Source: Neocallimastix lanati (nom. inval.)
Lineage: Eukaryota > Neocallimastigomycota > Neocallimastigomycetes > Neocallimastigales > Neocallimastigaceae
DNA: 64,000 bases
Reading direction: 5' to 3'
Assembly: GCA_016946835.1 (NCBI GenBank)
Contig: JACVTC010000021.1
Coordinates: 1,013,501 to 1,077,500 of the forward strand
Positions 28,633 through 41,063 of this stretch are shown here, in pieces. Under the pieces are notes generated by a model that worked only from the letters and a program-made list of their open reading frames with translations, searched no databases and was not told the DNA's origin. A program made the position numbers and the translations under genes. Each line of letters starts with the position of its first letter. Within the stretch, counting starts at the first letter, position 1.

Positions 28633-30588
28633 ATGGAATCCAAGAAAAATAGTGATGTATTTGAAGTTGAAGAAAATAGTATTTCTGGAAGCAGTAGTGC
28701 AGCTAGATTAATCTCTGCCATTATAGACTTTATTCCAGCATACTTTGCTCCAAATGGGGTATTGCAAAAAGGAGATGATGGGAAAAATAAATTAAGACCT
28801 TTCAAGGTAGTGATTCAAAGTGAAGATTTTTTCACAGAACACCCAAGTACTTTTAAAGATGATGAATCGGAGTGCTCATTTATTATCAATAGACTTACAG
28901 GTCTTGCCAAGAAATGGGGTCTGTCACTACTTACGGATGGAACTCTAAAAACAATAAGTTATGAAGAATTTAAAAGGATACTCTTGGAAAACTTCGATTC
29001 TGGTAAGGAAAGAAAACAAAAATATGTTTTAATTGAGAAGTTGTTTAAACTTAAACAATATCAGCTCGGTAATGCAGCAGAGTATACAATAGAATTTAGA
29101 AGGCTTGCGGGACGCCTAGAGTGGCCAGATGAGGTGTTAAATGATATCATCGGAAGAGGACTCCTTGACTGTGTCCGCGAGGAGTTTGACAAACTGGATA
29201 AACCTACAACTCTGTTCGAGGCAACTAATTTAATTATCAGTATAGATAGGAAACTCTACTTAGAAAGTTGTCTACGTCAAAAAGCCAACAATAAAAACAA
29301 CAAAAGAAAAATCTTCCAGAAACAACGGTTTGAACATAGCCAAGCAGAAAAACGATTCAAGGGGAAAAACTTTAAAAAAGATAAAACAAAAAATGAAAAC
29401 AAGAGTAAAAATGACTTTCTGTCTGCTAATTACACGCCTAACGGAAAGAATACTATTTCTACTACGTTCTATATAAGTGTTAACAATAAAAAAATACCAG
29501 CCAATATATTGATAGACTCAGGTTCAGGAAGAAGTTTCCTTTGTAAGGACTTTGTTACCGCGAAGAAAATCCCTATCACTGGTCTCTCATCTCCAATTAA
29601 TATTCAATTACCCAACAGTAAGACAATGTCAGTTAAACAAACCACTAAGCCTATTAAACTTCAGTTGATGGATCACTCCGAGGTGTTTGAATTTTACATC
29701 GGTAATCTACAACTACAGGGAATTAATGGAATTTTGGGTCGCGATTGGTTGTCTAAGCATAACCCATACATTAACTATTATACTAATAGTATTTTCTTTA
29801 TTGGTAGATATTGCGCTTCACACTGCCCCTCTTCAAAAGGAAACAAGTTTCTCTTTCACTCCGATATAACAGCCCCAATGTTTGAACGAGAAAATGCTGA
29901 CCAAGAAGAAAATGTTTGTCAAGAAAACTCGGATTATATAATTCCAGAAATAATTTCTGATGAAGAATTATACGACACCAATTTATGTGCTGCTATAATA
30001 GAAACGGATAATAAAGAGAAATCAAATAAAGAAATACCCAAAGAAGAAATAATTGGAAAATATTATTCTAAATATAAAATAGTATTTGAGAAAAAGCAAT
30101 CAGAAAAACTACCACCCCACAGGGAATACGATATTGCCATTGAACTCATTCCTGGAGGTCAATTATATTTCGGACCAATATATTCCTTAACTGTAGATGA
30201 AACCAAGGCTCTTAAGGAATATATCCAAGAAAATCTAAAGAAAAACTTTATTAGAAAGTCAAAATCACCAGCCGGAGCCCCTGTATTATTCGTAAGGAAA
30301 CATGATGGAACCTTAAGGCTTTGCGTCGACTATAGGCGCTTAAATGTTATTACTATTCGTAATAGTTATCCAATCCCCAGGTTGAATGATTTAGTTGAAT
30401 CATTCAAAGGTGCAAAAAAATTTACTCGTCTGGATTTGCGGTCGGCCTATAATCTTGTTAGAGTAAAGGAGGGCCATGAATACTTAACCGCTTTCAGAAC
30501 TCCACTTGGTCATTACGAGTATCTCGTAATTCTTTCGGTCTTAGAAATGCACCCTCTGTATTTCAAAGATTTATTCAAGATGTTTTAA
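28633..30588 (+). CDS. gypsy B Gag-protease-reverse transcriptase (N-terminal part)
   Basis: From ATG 28633 the frame codes Gag (about 55-215), a basic linker without zinc knuckle, protease with DSG at 295-297, then the RT fingers (GAPVLFVRKHDG, LRLCVDYRRLN) until an indel near 30530 throws the last ~20 codons out of frame before the YLDD site. It is strongly similar to gypsy A's ORF. The AT-rich leader and the TATA-bearing LTR lie upstream. Confidence 0.9.
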   Translation: MESKKNSDVFEVEENSISGSSSAARLISAIIDFIPAYFAPNGVLQKGDDGKNKLRPFKVVIQSEDFFTEHPSTFKDDESECSFIINRLTGLAKKWGLSLLTDGTLKTISYEEFKRILLENFDSGKERKQKYVLIEKLFKLKQYQLGNAAEYTIEFRRLAGRLEWPDEVLNDIIGRGLLDCVREEFDKLDKPTTLFEATNLIISIDRKLYLESCLRQKANNKNNKRKIFQKQRFEHSQAEKRFKGKNFKKDKTKNENKSKNDFLSANYTPNGKNTISTTFYISVNNKKIPANILIDSGSGRSFLCKDFVTAKKIPITGLSSPINIQLPNSKTMSVKQTTKPIKLQLMDHSEVFEFYIGNLQLQGINGILGRDWLSKHNPYINYYTNSIFFIGRYCASHCPSSKGNKFLFHSDITAPMFERENADQEENVCQENSDYIIPEIISDEELYDTNLCAAIIETDNKEKSNKEIPKEEIIGKYYSKYKIVFEKKQSEKLPPHREYDIAIELIPGGQLYFGPIYSLTVDETKALKEYIQENLKKNFIRKSKSPAGAPVLFVRKHDGTLRLCVDYRRLNVITIRNSYPIPRLNDLVESFKGAKKFTRLDLRSAYNLVRVKEGHEYLTAFRTPLGHYEYLVILSVLEMHPLYFKDLFKMF

Positions 30589-32267
30589 GTGATGTTATCG
30601 GTAAGAATGTTCAAGTATATCTGGATGACATTATCATCTATTCAACTAATCTCCAAGATCATATATCCCATGTAAGTAATGTTCTCAACCTATTAATCAA
30701 GAATGGTCTATTTGTAAAATTAGAAAAATGTGATTTCCATGTCACGAAGACTATCTTTCTTGGTTTCACAGTTTCAATCGATGGTTTAATAATGGATGAA
30801 AACAAAGTGAAGTCGATTTTAGACTGGCTTATACCAAGAAACTTAAAAGAACTTCAAAGTTTTCTTGGCTTATGCAACTTTTACAGAAAGTTCATTAAAA
30901 ATTTTTCTGACAAGACTGAACCACTCCGTAAACTTCTAAAAAAGGATGAAAAATTTGTCTGGGATGCCGAAACTGACAATGCTTTTAAAAAATTGAAATA
31001 TTCATTCACCCTTGGAGAAGTATTAATATATCCTGATCCCGATAAAGAGTTTATAGTTGAAACAGATGCAAGTGATTTTGCTATTGGTTGTGTCTTGTCT
31101 CAACTGGGCGATAATGATAATTTATTACATCCGGTGGCCTTTCATTCAAGGTCATTGAATAAAGCGGAAGTTAATTACACAATATATGGTAAAGAACTTC
31201 TCGCTATAATTACGGCTTTCGACGTATGGAGGCATCATCTTGAAGGTGCCAAGTTTCCAGTCCAAGTCATAACAGATCATAAGAATCTGTTATATCTTAA
31301 AAAGCCTCAACACCTAAATCAACGTCAAATACGTTGGGGTTTATTCTTATCAAAATTTGATTATAGAATTGTTTTCAGGCCTGGTTCTCAAAGCTACAAA
31401 CCCGACGCCTTATCTAGGAGGCACGATTACAAGAATGAATCTCCTCAAGGAAAAGATATTCTTTGCTCAACTTGTGATAATATCAACAGTCTTATCGAAG
31501 CTCAGAAGGCTGATAAGTACTGTAAAGATATTATGGTCAAACTTAAAAGTAATTCAAAGAATATTAAAAGTTCTTTATTTAGTCTTGTGGAAGGTGTTCT
31601 TCACTTTCAAGGATGTATTATAGTCCCTTCCACTTTAAAAGTAAGGATTCTTAAATCCTTCCACGATGCTCCTACCAGTAGTCATCAGGGGGTAGATAAA
31701 ACTTTTGAAAAGCTTAAAAGGTTCTACTGGTGGCCTAACATGAAAAAGGATGTTAATAATTACGTTCTTTCATGTGAGATATGCAGTAAAAATAAATTAA
31801 GAAGACACAAGCCTTACGGGAAAATTCAACCCCTTCCCATTCCTACAAAACCCTGGGAAGTTATAGGCGTTGACTTCATTGTAGCTTTACCCACTTCTCA
31901 AAACTGCACTTGTCTTATGGTAGTAGCAGACCATTTAACTAAAATGGTCCATCTCGTGCCATGCTCTGATGTCCTCACAGCCGAACTAACAGCTAAACTT
32001 CTTTTATTTAATGTTTTTAGGTATCATGGGTTCCCCAAGATTATTGTATCCGACCACGGTTCCCAGTTTTCATCTGAATTCTGGACTTCTTTATGTTACG
32101 CTCTTAATACTAAACCAAGATTAGCGACCGCCCATCATCAACAATCCAACGGTCAGATTGAGCGTACTAACTCAGTAATCGAGCAATATTTACTGTTCAA
32201 AGTGAATGGTGCTACTATATTCCACTTTGTGAGTTTGCATATAATGATTCACTCAACAAATCAATAG
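30531..32267 (+). pseudogene. gypsy B reverse transcriptase (rest), RNase H and integrase
   Basis: Picks up the RT in frame from TTCGGT at 30534, with YLDD at 30618-30629, RNase H (ETDASDFAIG), the integrase HHCC region (SHQG...CEIC), catalytic GVDFIV, SDHGSQF and GQIERTN. It runs out of frame at about 32195 through a 16-bp deletion relative to gypsy A. All catalytic residues inspected are present. Confidence 0.88.
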
Positions 32268-32707
32268 GAATGTCACCGTTCTATGCAAATTATGGATTTA
32301 ATCCCAAGAGTTCTATTGATTCTCCACCTGTGCTTCTTAAAGATAATGCATCCATTCTCACCAAAGACTGGGCTGCTCATTTTGAAGCACTTAAAAAACA
32401 TCTTTTAAAGGCTAAAGAAGACTTTAAAAAATATGGAGACAGTAGAAAATCAATTGGTCCATCCTTTCAGGTCAACGACTTAGTTTGGCTCAAACGCTTC
32501 TATTTCACAAATGAACCGTCTAAGAAGCTCGCATCACAATATTTAGGACCTTTTAAAATTTTAGAAAAGAGGGAAAGAATGAACTACCGTTTGGAGTTGC
32601 CAGAAAACCTACATCTCCATCCAGTATTTCATATCTCTCAATTGGAACCTTATACAAAGAGAAATAAAGACTTAACAGAACCAAATAATTTAGAAGGAGC
32701 AATGTAA
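32198..32707 (+). pseudogene. gypsy B integrase C-terminal segment
   Basis: In-frame continuation after the 16-bp deletion, with NYGFNP, LGPFKI and HPVFHISQLEPY. The stop codon TAA (32705-32707) lies inside the 3' LTR, which begins at 32703, so pol overlaps the LTR by 5 bp. Confidence 0.85.
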
Positions 32708-33138
32708 GAAACTATAATTATTTGTTAAATAATTATAATTTCTTTATTTGATTATTTATCTATTATATAATTTATACATTCATTCATTAAATTAATAATT
32801 ATCTATCAAGTTAATATGTATTTGTACATTTAATTATAGTTTTAATTTAATTAAAAATTTTCTTTAAATTTATTTAGTATACATTTATTTTATTTAATTT
32901 ATTTAATTAATTATAAAATTTATTAATTTCTATATTAATAAATTAATTATTTAATTATTATTTTTAAATTAAAATTTGAATTAACTTATTCGGACTTTAA
33001 AGTTTTTTTTATTTTCTTATTAAAATATAAATTAATTTTATCGGACTTTAAGGTTTTTCTAATTTATTATATTAATAAATTGGTTTTTCCTTAAAGAACT
33101 TATCTAGTTTTTTCTTCTAATCTTTTTCTAGATAAGAT
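32703..33138 (+). repeat. gypsy B 3' LTR, left part
   Basis: Starts TGTAAGAAAC, nearly identical to 21052 onward, and stops matching at GATAAGATCATTG (about 33138), where foreign integrase sequence begins. The LTR tail resumes at about 34262 and ends at 34337. Confidence 0.85.
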
Positions 33139-34262
33139 CATTGGTTGATTTATATGGTTCGTGGATTCAGTTTGTTGCTCCTCACCATCCAGAAGCTAAT
33201 GGACAGGTCGAGAACAGGAACAGAGAAATCATTAAAATATTAAGACATCTCTGTTTTTATCAAGCAAATTGGGATGAATATATTCCAGCTTCCCTATGGG
33301 CACTTCGAACTTCTAGGTCTAGCGTAACCGGTTTCAGTAGTTTTGAACTCCCATATGGTAGGAAAGATCTATGACCATTGAGTGTTGTTATTCCTGACAT
33401 TGCCAAAAATAAAAATGAATCAGATAATGAATATAATTTAAGAAGATTCATTCGTCACCAAAAATGGGTAAAAGAAGCCATGGAAAACATAAAGCAAGCT
33501 CATTCTTACTGGCTTCAAAAAAGCAAAGCAGTTGATAGTATGAACCATACCTATAAACCTGGTGACTTAGTTCTAGTTCGCTACATTGGAAGAAAGAAAT
33601 TAGATCCATTTTTCATTGGACCATTTAAAGTAATTAAGGCTTCTAAATTTAACACACTTGTTTTAGAAACTATAGATACTCACAATATACTAGAAAGAAA
33701 CGTCCATGTTAAGAATGTTAAACCCTACTTAGCTTCAATATAATCGTTTTAATTTTTTTTAAAAAAAAAAAAAGTTATTATTTATATTAATTATTCAGAT
33801 AAAATTTTATCTTAGGGCGAGAAATCTTGATAAATAATAACTGTAATTACGTTTATTTATTAAAAATATATATATATTTATATATATAAAAGATTTTTAA
33901 TTTTATTATAAAATTTATGATATAAATAATAATAGATTATTTTATTAGTATTATATATAAATTATTAATAATTCTTAATATTTTACTATTATTTCTAAAG
34001 AATATTTTATTATAAAATTATAATTATTATTTTATTATTATTACTGATTGGATATTGTTGTTACACCAATTTTAGAATATAAAAATAATAATTTAAAAAA
34101 ATATTTTTAATCTCTCTCTTTTGAATAAAATAAATTTTTAATAATAAATGAATCAATAAATTAATAAAGATTTATATACTTATATATTTATAAAGTATAT
34201 AAAACAATTTTTATAAAATCAAATAATAAAATAAATATCTATTTATAACCAAGATTTATTAT
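33139..34262 (+). mobile_element. gypsy integrase fragment replacing part of an LTR
   Basis: 33141-33743 codes the last part of an integrase of the gypsy D/E/G lineage (WIQFVAPHHPEANGQVENRN with catalytic Glu; later DLVLVRYIGRKKLDPFFIGPF). One in-frame TGA interrupts it at 33372-33374. After the stop at 33743 is an A-run and AT-rich sequence up to the resumed LTR. There is no duplication or element end at the left junction, so recombination or a deletion, not insertion, is likely. Confidence 0.75.
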
Positions 34263-34337
34263 TTTCTCAACTTGATGTTAGTATCAGGTTGTAGTTAATA
34301 ATTTTGTTATAATAAATATTATAATGAAATTATTACA
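34263..34337 (+). repeat. gypsy B 3' LTR, right end
   Basis: Matches 28100-28168 and ends ATTATTACA, followed by the duplication ATTAG. Confidence 0.85.
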
Positions 34338-34343
34338 ATTAGC

Positions 34344-34725
34344 TGGTACGTTACAAAAGAATTTCTCAATTTACAATTAATTTTCTTGATATTAGTAAGA
34401 AATAACAATTTGCAATTTTATAACTATTTAAAACACTAATTTAAAAATCAGATTTATTTTGGTTTCAAATTATCTTTATTAATTTTTAGTAATTTCAATT
34501 TTGAGATCTCATTGATCTCAATTTTACATTTAAATTATTTTTGATCAATTTTTACTATTTAAAAAAAATAAACATTGGTTGTTAAAAAAAAATATTTTTT
34601 TCTATTTCTATTTTAAATTAAATTTTTTAATTTATCTTTTTATGGATTAATGTTGTTTCTATTTCTAAATTTTATTAATTATAATTTATATATTAAATTT
34701 AAATATTTCATTAGGTTTTGTACCA
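34344..34725 (-). repeat. gypsy D 3' LTR
   Basis: A 382-bp LTR, plus-strand ends TGGTACGTTAC...GTTTTGTACCA. On the minus strand it follows the purine tract GAGGGGGAGATCT. It shares its TGGTACGTTA end with the solo LTR at 17197. Confidence 0.8.
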
Positions 34726-34764
34726 AGATCTCCCCCTCGAAATTGGACTTCGTCCCTTGAAGTC

Positions 34765-36324
34765 TTAGGAAAAATAGGGTACAATATTCTTCTTGTGGAT
34801 GTTACGGTCCATCATTTCTCCAGTTTCCGGATCTTCTAAAGATACGGTATAAAATTCTACCTTAACTACTCGCAGTGGGCCCAAGAAAAATGGGTCGAGT
34901 TTACGACGATTCACATAACGAACTAGTACAAGGTCTCCTTTTTTGTAGTTATTCTTCATTCTTTTAGCTTGCTGTCTGCGATCTCTCCATAAAGCATTAG
35001 CTCGTTCAATATTTGCAATTGCTTCTTGTATCCATTTTCTATGTTTAATAAATCGTTGGATTAAATATTCCTCATGTGTCTCTTGTGGTAACTTCCTATC
35101 TATATTTACTAGTAGTTCAAAAGGTTGCTTGTCCCTTCCGCCATACAATAACTCGAAACTAGAAAATCCAGTAACTTCACTTTTAGCAGTCCTCAAAGCC
35201 CATAAAGCGGTTGGTAACAACTCATCCCAGTCTCGTTCATTTTCTGACAATAATCTTAAATATTTACAAATTTCTTTATTACGATTCTCCACCTTACCAT
35301 TTGTTTCAGGATGATAGGTAGTTGCTGGAGATACATAGACATTGTACAGATCCAGGAATCCCAGAGTTTGCATTAAAATTAATTGTGGACCATTATCGGT
35401 TATTACTAATTCCGGAATACCATGTCGACTAAATACGTTTACTAAAAATCTAATAATATCGGAAGATTCCGTTTTTTGTAATGGGCTAGCTTCAACCCAT
35501 CCTGTAAAATAGTCTACTAGTACTACTATAAACCTATTATTTCTTCTAGTAGTGTACAAGGGTCCAACTAGATCGAGTCCTACTCTCACAAAGGGGGCTT
35601 CGACAGGGGTAGGAATACTTTCTGAATCTTTAGGATAAGGTCGAGGTCGAAAAAGTTGGCATTTAGGGCAAGTTCTGACCATACGGTTAACATCACGAGT
35701 CATATTGGTCCAGTAGTAATCTCGTTTTAATCTATTATAGGTTTTTAGAAATCCTTCATGCCCTATTCCATGAGCCTTTTGTAGTAGTTCCAATTTCTCA
35801 TTCTCGTCAGTTATTACCTTCTTAAGGTTTTCTCCTTCCTGGTAGAATTTATCTCGATCGATAGTTATTATTTTCTTATTTATATAATGATCCATTAGGG
35901 AGGTTGCGCTAGCTACTTTAATTTGTTCATTCGTATTCTCGTTGAGATTCAACCTAGACAAGGGATCTGCAATGAAATTCTTTCTTCCTTCTTCGTATAC
36001 AACGTTTACCTTTAACATACTAAATTCTAAGATCCAATTGGTTAGTTGCCTTTCAGTTGGTTCCTTGTTTTTAAACATTCCCACTAATGGTTTGTGGTCA
36101 GTATATAATACTGTTTCAAATACATTACCTGCGATATAGCTTTTAAATTTCATTACACTAAAGTACGCTGCTGCTCCTTCTAGCTTGGTTATGGGATAAT
36201 TTTTCTCTTCTTTTCTTAAAGTTCTACTTACAAAATGGACAGGGAATTCGTTGTTCTCATGTTTCTGCAATAACACTCCTCCAAATCCTTCATAAGAGTC
36301 GTCCGTTCGGATGATGAAGGGTTT
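34765..36324 (-). pseudogene. gypsy D RNase H (end) and integrase
   Basis: Continues from the RT frame after a one-base loss in a T-run at about 36325. RNase H and the HHCC finger (GHEG...CPKC) are followed by integrase GLDLVGP, ITDNGPQ and GKVENRN (catalytic D, D, E). The stretch after DNGPQ (about 35345-35385) differs from relatives as if two compensating indels had shifted it locally. It ends with KLDPFFLGPLRV and NIHKKNIVPYF. Confidence 0.85.
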
Positions 36325-37625
36325 CGAAAAATTAAAACTGGATAGTCTATTATTGCTTGTTTTAATAGGTCAAATCCTTCTTGACATTCGTCATTCCATT
36401 CAAATACTGTGTCTTTCCTCATTAATTTATATAGTCCTTTTGCAATTTTTGAAAAGTTAGCAATGAACTTCCGGTAGTAGCTAACAGTTCCCAGAAAAGA
36501 TCGTAGCTCAGTCAAATTAGTTGGTTGTTTCCATCTTTTAATAGCTTCCACCTTAGCTATCATAGGCTTAATTCCTTCAATTGTTAGTAAATGACCCAAG
36601 ACTTCTACTTCTTCCATGAAAAAATGGCATTTCTCTAAATTAATTTTTAATCCATGCTCTAGAATGATCTTGAATACTTCTTTCAGATCTTGTAGATGTT
36701 GCTCTTTACTGCTTGAAAATATGACTATATCATCTAAATACACAAACATGCATTTACCAATTAATGGGAAGAATATGCGATTCATCTCCCGTTGGAATGT
36801 AGCAGGAGCATTTGTTAGTCCAAAGGGCATGACAACAAAGTTATAATTCCCATACATTGTTGTAAACCCAGTCTTATCTATATCTTCAGGATTCATAGAT
36901 ATCTGATGATACCCGGAGAAAAGGTCTATAGTAGTGATTGCTTTAATATCACCATCAATCGAAAACAATATTTCTTCAATATAAGGTATGGCATAGGCAT
37001 CCTTAAGCGTCATCTCATTCAATTTACGGTAATCGATACATAACCTCCACTTGCCATTCTTTTTAGGTATAAGTATTACGGGAGAAGACCATGGCGAATG
37101 GGAGGGAATTATCAACTTCTTATTTAATAGCTTGGTTAGTTCTTCTTTTAATATATCAGCCTTTGCTTTGGATAATCGATAAGAGCGTTGTTTAATTGGT
37201 CTACTATTTTCCTTAAGTTGTATTGAATGAGGTAGCAATTTGGACTTTCCTAAATCGTCAGAGCTTAGTGCGAGTACATCATACATTTTCAATAACTCCC
37301 GAATTTTCTTAATAATTCTTTTATCACATATTCCAATAGCTTTTCCACATATTCCATCTAATATCACCTCTCTTCTTTTTATTTTTAGATCTTCATCCTT
37401 ATGGTAGTTAAAAATTTTTACTTCATTGACTTCCTTGAAGTTTATTTGCTTAGACTCGTCCTCGCTTACTGATGAATTAGACTGTTCTGTATACAGTAGT
37501 AAATTAACAATTTCTCCTTGTTTTAGCTCCTTTCTTTCGTCTGAACGATCTAATTCTTCCAGCTTCTCAATTACGTCCCACAATTTATATTTCTCTTTGA
37601 CTTCTTTAAATAAATTTAAGTTCAT
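36228..37625 (-). pseudogene. gypsy D reverse transcriptase and RNase H (start)
   Basis: Contains SPVILIPKKNGKWRLCIDYRKLN, FGLTNAPATFQREMN and the YLDD active site in MFVYLDDIVIFS. It leaves frame in RNase H just before the conserved RTD. Its ATG at 37625 overlaps the protease segment in another frame; a frameshift there was probably a mutation, though programmed shifting cannot be excluded. Confidence 0.85.
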
Positions 37626-37993
37626 TTGATTCTAAATTAGAATTTATTGTGCAAAGTTCAAACGTTACAGGATTAATAAAAAGATAATTTTCAATAATAG
37701 TTTCATAACATATAATAATATCAAAAAGTAGATCATTTCTTTCAACCAGTCTAAATTCTGATTCAAAGGTCGTATTTCCTATAGTTAGTGGAAGTTTATA
37801 AATCAATCCAGGGGTCTGATCTACGTCTGATAATACTTGAACAATCGAACTGGTAGCAATACCAATTGGCTCAGGCTTATTTGGTAATTTGTCTAGAAAT
37901 GATTTAGAAATTAAATTAATGCCCGCTCCATAATCTAAGAATACCTTAGATGGTACATCAAAAACCTTGCATTTGGATATGGCTATACTTAAT
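37606..37993 (-). pseudogene. gypsy D protease domain
   Basis: A retropepsin-like segment open from about 37993 to the stop at 37606. The active-site triplet reads Asp-Tyr-Gly (about 37946-37938) where D-S/T-G is required, so catalysis is doubtful. Followed by INLISKSFLDKL and the hydrophobic FDIII flap-region motif. Upstream coding is lost. Confidence 0.75.
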
Positions 37994-38695
37994 TTTATAA
38001 TTATTAATTATTAATAATGTAGCAAATTTTATTAAATTATGTATTAAATTTTACTAAATTTATTTTGTATTTATTTTCTATGTATTTCTATATTCATTTC
38101 TGTATTTAATTCTGTATTTTTCTTAATTTTATTTTATTCGTAAATTAATTCGGTTAAATTGTTAAAGTGTGAATTAATTTATCCGTTTAACTTACGTAAT
38201 TTAGAACATCGGTTATTAATGTTTTTCCATAAAAATGGTTTTACTTAATAATACGATAACCAATAAGTATAGATTATTGGTTGAAATCTTTCCAGGTTTT
38301 TCTACTAATCTTTTCCTGGAAAGTATTTTGTTAATATTAGAAATTTCTTTATTTCTTTATTTTAAAGTATAAAAAGGACTCTTGAGTTTCCTTTCGAAAA
38401 TCAAGAGTTATTATTATAAGAAATTGTAATAATAATAATAATAAATATTTATAATTTTAAATAAAATATTTAAATCTTTAATAAAAATATTATAATAATT
38501 TTTAAAATAAAATTTATAAAAAAAAATATAAAATATCTTAATAATAAAACATTTTTTAATAAATTATCATAAAACATATTTTTTATTTTCCCTTTCACAC
38601 TTTGTATTTCTAAGTTTATTATAGTTTCTTATAATAAACTCTCTCTTAAGATAAGTATTTAAATTATTATTTTATTTTGTTCTAATTAATATTAA
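37994..38695 (+). repeat. LTR4-like remnant
   Basis: AT-rich sequence with TATAAAAAGG at about 38361 and the hairpin CTCTTGAG...ATCAAGAG followed by TTATTATTATAAG (about 38370-38425), the promoter/leader module of LTR4. Exact ends were not found; the left edge truncates gypsy D. Confidence 0.5.
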
Positions 38696-39792
38696 TGTTG
38701 AAATAATAACTGAATTGAAATCTCAATTTCAGTTATTTACATTTCAATAATTAAAAATATTATTTACTTAATTATAAATAATATATATATTTAAATAATT
38801 AATAATTAATATAAATTCTTGTTTAATATTTAAAGGGTTATCTTAGGCCTAATAATTCTGAGAATATTAATAAATAAGGTTTATATTAATAATTAATTTC
38901 AATGATACATTTGATATAAAACAAATATGTGTAGTAACATATTTGTATATTTAATAATAATTATTAAATATTAAATTTATATCTTTTTGATAATAATTAT
39001 TTTATTTTATTTTATTTCAATATGTATTATTATAATTATAATAATTATAATACTTTAATTCATATAAAATTTATATAGTTCTATATATTAGAATATGTAA
39101 TTAATATATTACCTATTTCTTATAAATTAAATTATTTATATTAGAAATAGGGAACTCTCTTGTAAAATTTTAGGAATTAGAATTATTATTTTAATTGTAC
39201 GAATTTATAATTTTATTAATAAAATTTACTAAACTACCATTATTTAAAACCCACTGCTTATAAATTATTGCACATAAAAGTCCCGCATATCACATTTGAC
39301 GTCACGTGTATTTTATTTATATTATGTTTTTATATATGTTTACAACATATCTATATTAAATTCAATTATTCAAATTAATTATATAATTAAATTTATCCTT
39401 ATATTTTATTATTATTTATATTAGTATATTATTACTATCTTATAATTAAATATTATTATTATGTAACTTACAAAGTATAAAAGAAAGATGTAAAAATCTA
39501 TCTTAAATGTTCTTTGTAAGGTTATTGTAAAATTACCTTAATAGTAATATATTATAGATATTTTATTATTAAATAAAATCAATAAATTTAAAATCAAATT
39601 AATTTGATAATTCTAATTATCAAAGTTTATTATAAATAAATTTTTATTAAACTAAACATTTAAATATTTATTATTAATATTATATATCTATATAGTATAT
39701 TACTATATAGACATATCGACTTAGTGAATATTTTTATTAAAACATATTATTTTATTTAAATTTAAATTATAAATTATATCAAAATCTTAACA
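38696..39792 (+). repeat. solo LTR family F with nested solo LTR (TSD ATTAA)
   Basis: TGTTGAAAT...ATCTTAACA flanked by ATTAA (38691-38695, 39793-39797). Its extra length over other F copies is the nested LTR at 38912-39292. It keeps TGACGTCA (39297-39304) and CACGTG (39303-39308). Confidence 0.88.
38912..39292. repeat. nested solo LTR TGATAT...ATATCA (TSD CATT)
   Basis: 381 bp, with a 4-bp duplication CATT at 38908-38911 and 39293-39296. The uninterrupted F copy at 5530-6241 (reverse strand) shows the empty site. Confidence 0.85.
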
Positions 39793-40589
39793 ATTAATAT
39801 GTTAAAAAGTAGACAGATTGAATTTAACGATGGAATCAGGTTGATATATCTATATAATATAACTATATAGATATAAATAAATTACTAAAATAAAAGAGTT
39901 ATAAAGTTAAATTTGTTAATTTAACACTTAATTAAAACTAATAATTGGTTTGATATGATAAAAAAATTTTATTTATTAATAAAAATATATAGTTATATTA
40001 TAATAGGTTAACTATAACCTTACAAAGAACAAAAAGATAAATTTGAATTTTCTTTTTATACTTTGTAGGTTTGAGAATATTGATAATAATAATATAAAGT
40101 TGATAATAATAATATTTAGTATAAGAATATGTTTAATATAAATAAATTATATTTTTTAATCTAATATATTAGCTAATATATATAATATAATATTAAATTT
40201 AATATTTAATATAGTAATTAATAATTAGTAATTAATTAAATCAATATAACATAAATTAATACATAAACATTAATTTATGAATCAAGGATGACATGACCAA
40301 ATGATTCATGTTGAATAAATATTTTATTTATTAATAATATTTAAGTTTAATATGATATCATTAGAATCAGTAGGCCTAAGCTGGTCCTAAGATGATCAAA
40401 TAACTTATAATATTATAAAATAAATAAAATTTAAAGAATAATTAATGAATTATAAATTTTTATTAATTATTTTGTTTTTAATAATTTAATTGAAATTAAT
40501 TGAAATTGAAATTTAATTCAGTTGTAATTTCAATATAGTATTAATAGAGATAATAATTTCTATATTTTTGTAGAAATTATTACATACAT
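39793..40589 (-). repeat. diverged F-related LTR remnant
   Basis: Shares with family F, in the reverse direction, the TAGGCCTAAG block (about 40371), the paired CTTACAAAGAAC/CTTTGTAGG segment and the end TTGTAATTTCAAT. Ends are degraded. Confidence 0.5.
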
Positions 40590-41063
40590 TGTAAGAAATT
40601 ACTTATAAAATTAATTATAAATAATTTCTTAACTACAAATTAACATTAATTATTACTAATTAACATTAATTTGAGAAAATAAAATTAAATATAATTAAAT
40701 AAATATAAAATAATATAAATAAATAATTATACTTAACTTAAATATAAGATAGAGTTTATTATAGAAAGTTTATAATAAACAATAACACAAAAGGAATAAA
40801 AGACACAAATATTTATAAAATATGTTTTATTAAAAATGGGTTTGTTTATTAATTAATTATTTTATTTGAATTATTATTTATTATAAAAATTCTAAAATAA
40901 TAACTCTTGATTTCTCGAAGAGAACTCAAGAGAATCAAATATATTAAAATTAATAATTAAATATTATTGGTTAAAATAAATACAATAATTTAATGTATTA
41001 AATTAATGTATTAAATAAGAAAGATAGATAAATTTTATAATAAATTTATCAAAGTTTCTTACA
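40590..41063 (-). repeat. LTR TGTAAGAAA...TTTCTTACA
   Basis: 474 bp with a 9-bp terminal inverted repeat. Contains the reverse complement of the LTR4 leader hairpin at about 40905-40935. No matching flanking duplication. Confidence 0.6.

Larger units (their letters stand above)
21052..34337 (+). mobile_element. Ty3/gypsy element B, complete but nested and broken (TSD ATTAG)
   Basis: The 5' LTR start (TATAAGAAAC; TGTAAGAAAC in the 3' LTR) is preceded by ATTAG (21047-21051) and the 3' LTR end (ATTATTACA) is followed by ATTAG (34338-34342). The 5' LTR is split by a copia element (21604-27922) and resumes to 28168. Coding region 28633-32707 has one single-base-class frameshift and a 16-bp deletion. 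The 3' LTR (32703-34337) has its middle replaced by another gypsy's integrase end. The same Gag-Pol type as element A. Confidence 0.88.
34344..37993 (-). mobile_element. Ty3/gypsy element D, 5'-truncated
   Basis: 3' LTR plus protease, RT, RNase H and integrase; gag and the 5' LTR are missing. It breaks off at about 37993 into LTR-like AT-rich DNA. Confidence 0.85.

Noticed and set aside
37606-37625. Programmed frameshift between protease and RT in gypsy D
   Set aside because: The overlap lacks the heptamer-spacer-stem arrangement seen in E and F; a simple mutation is more likely.
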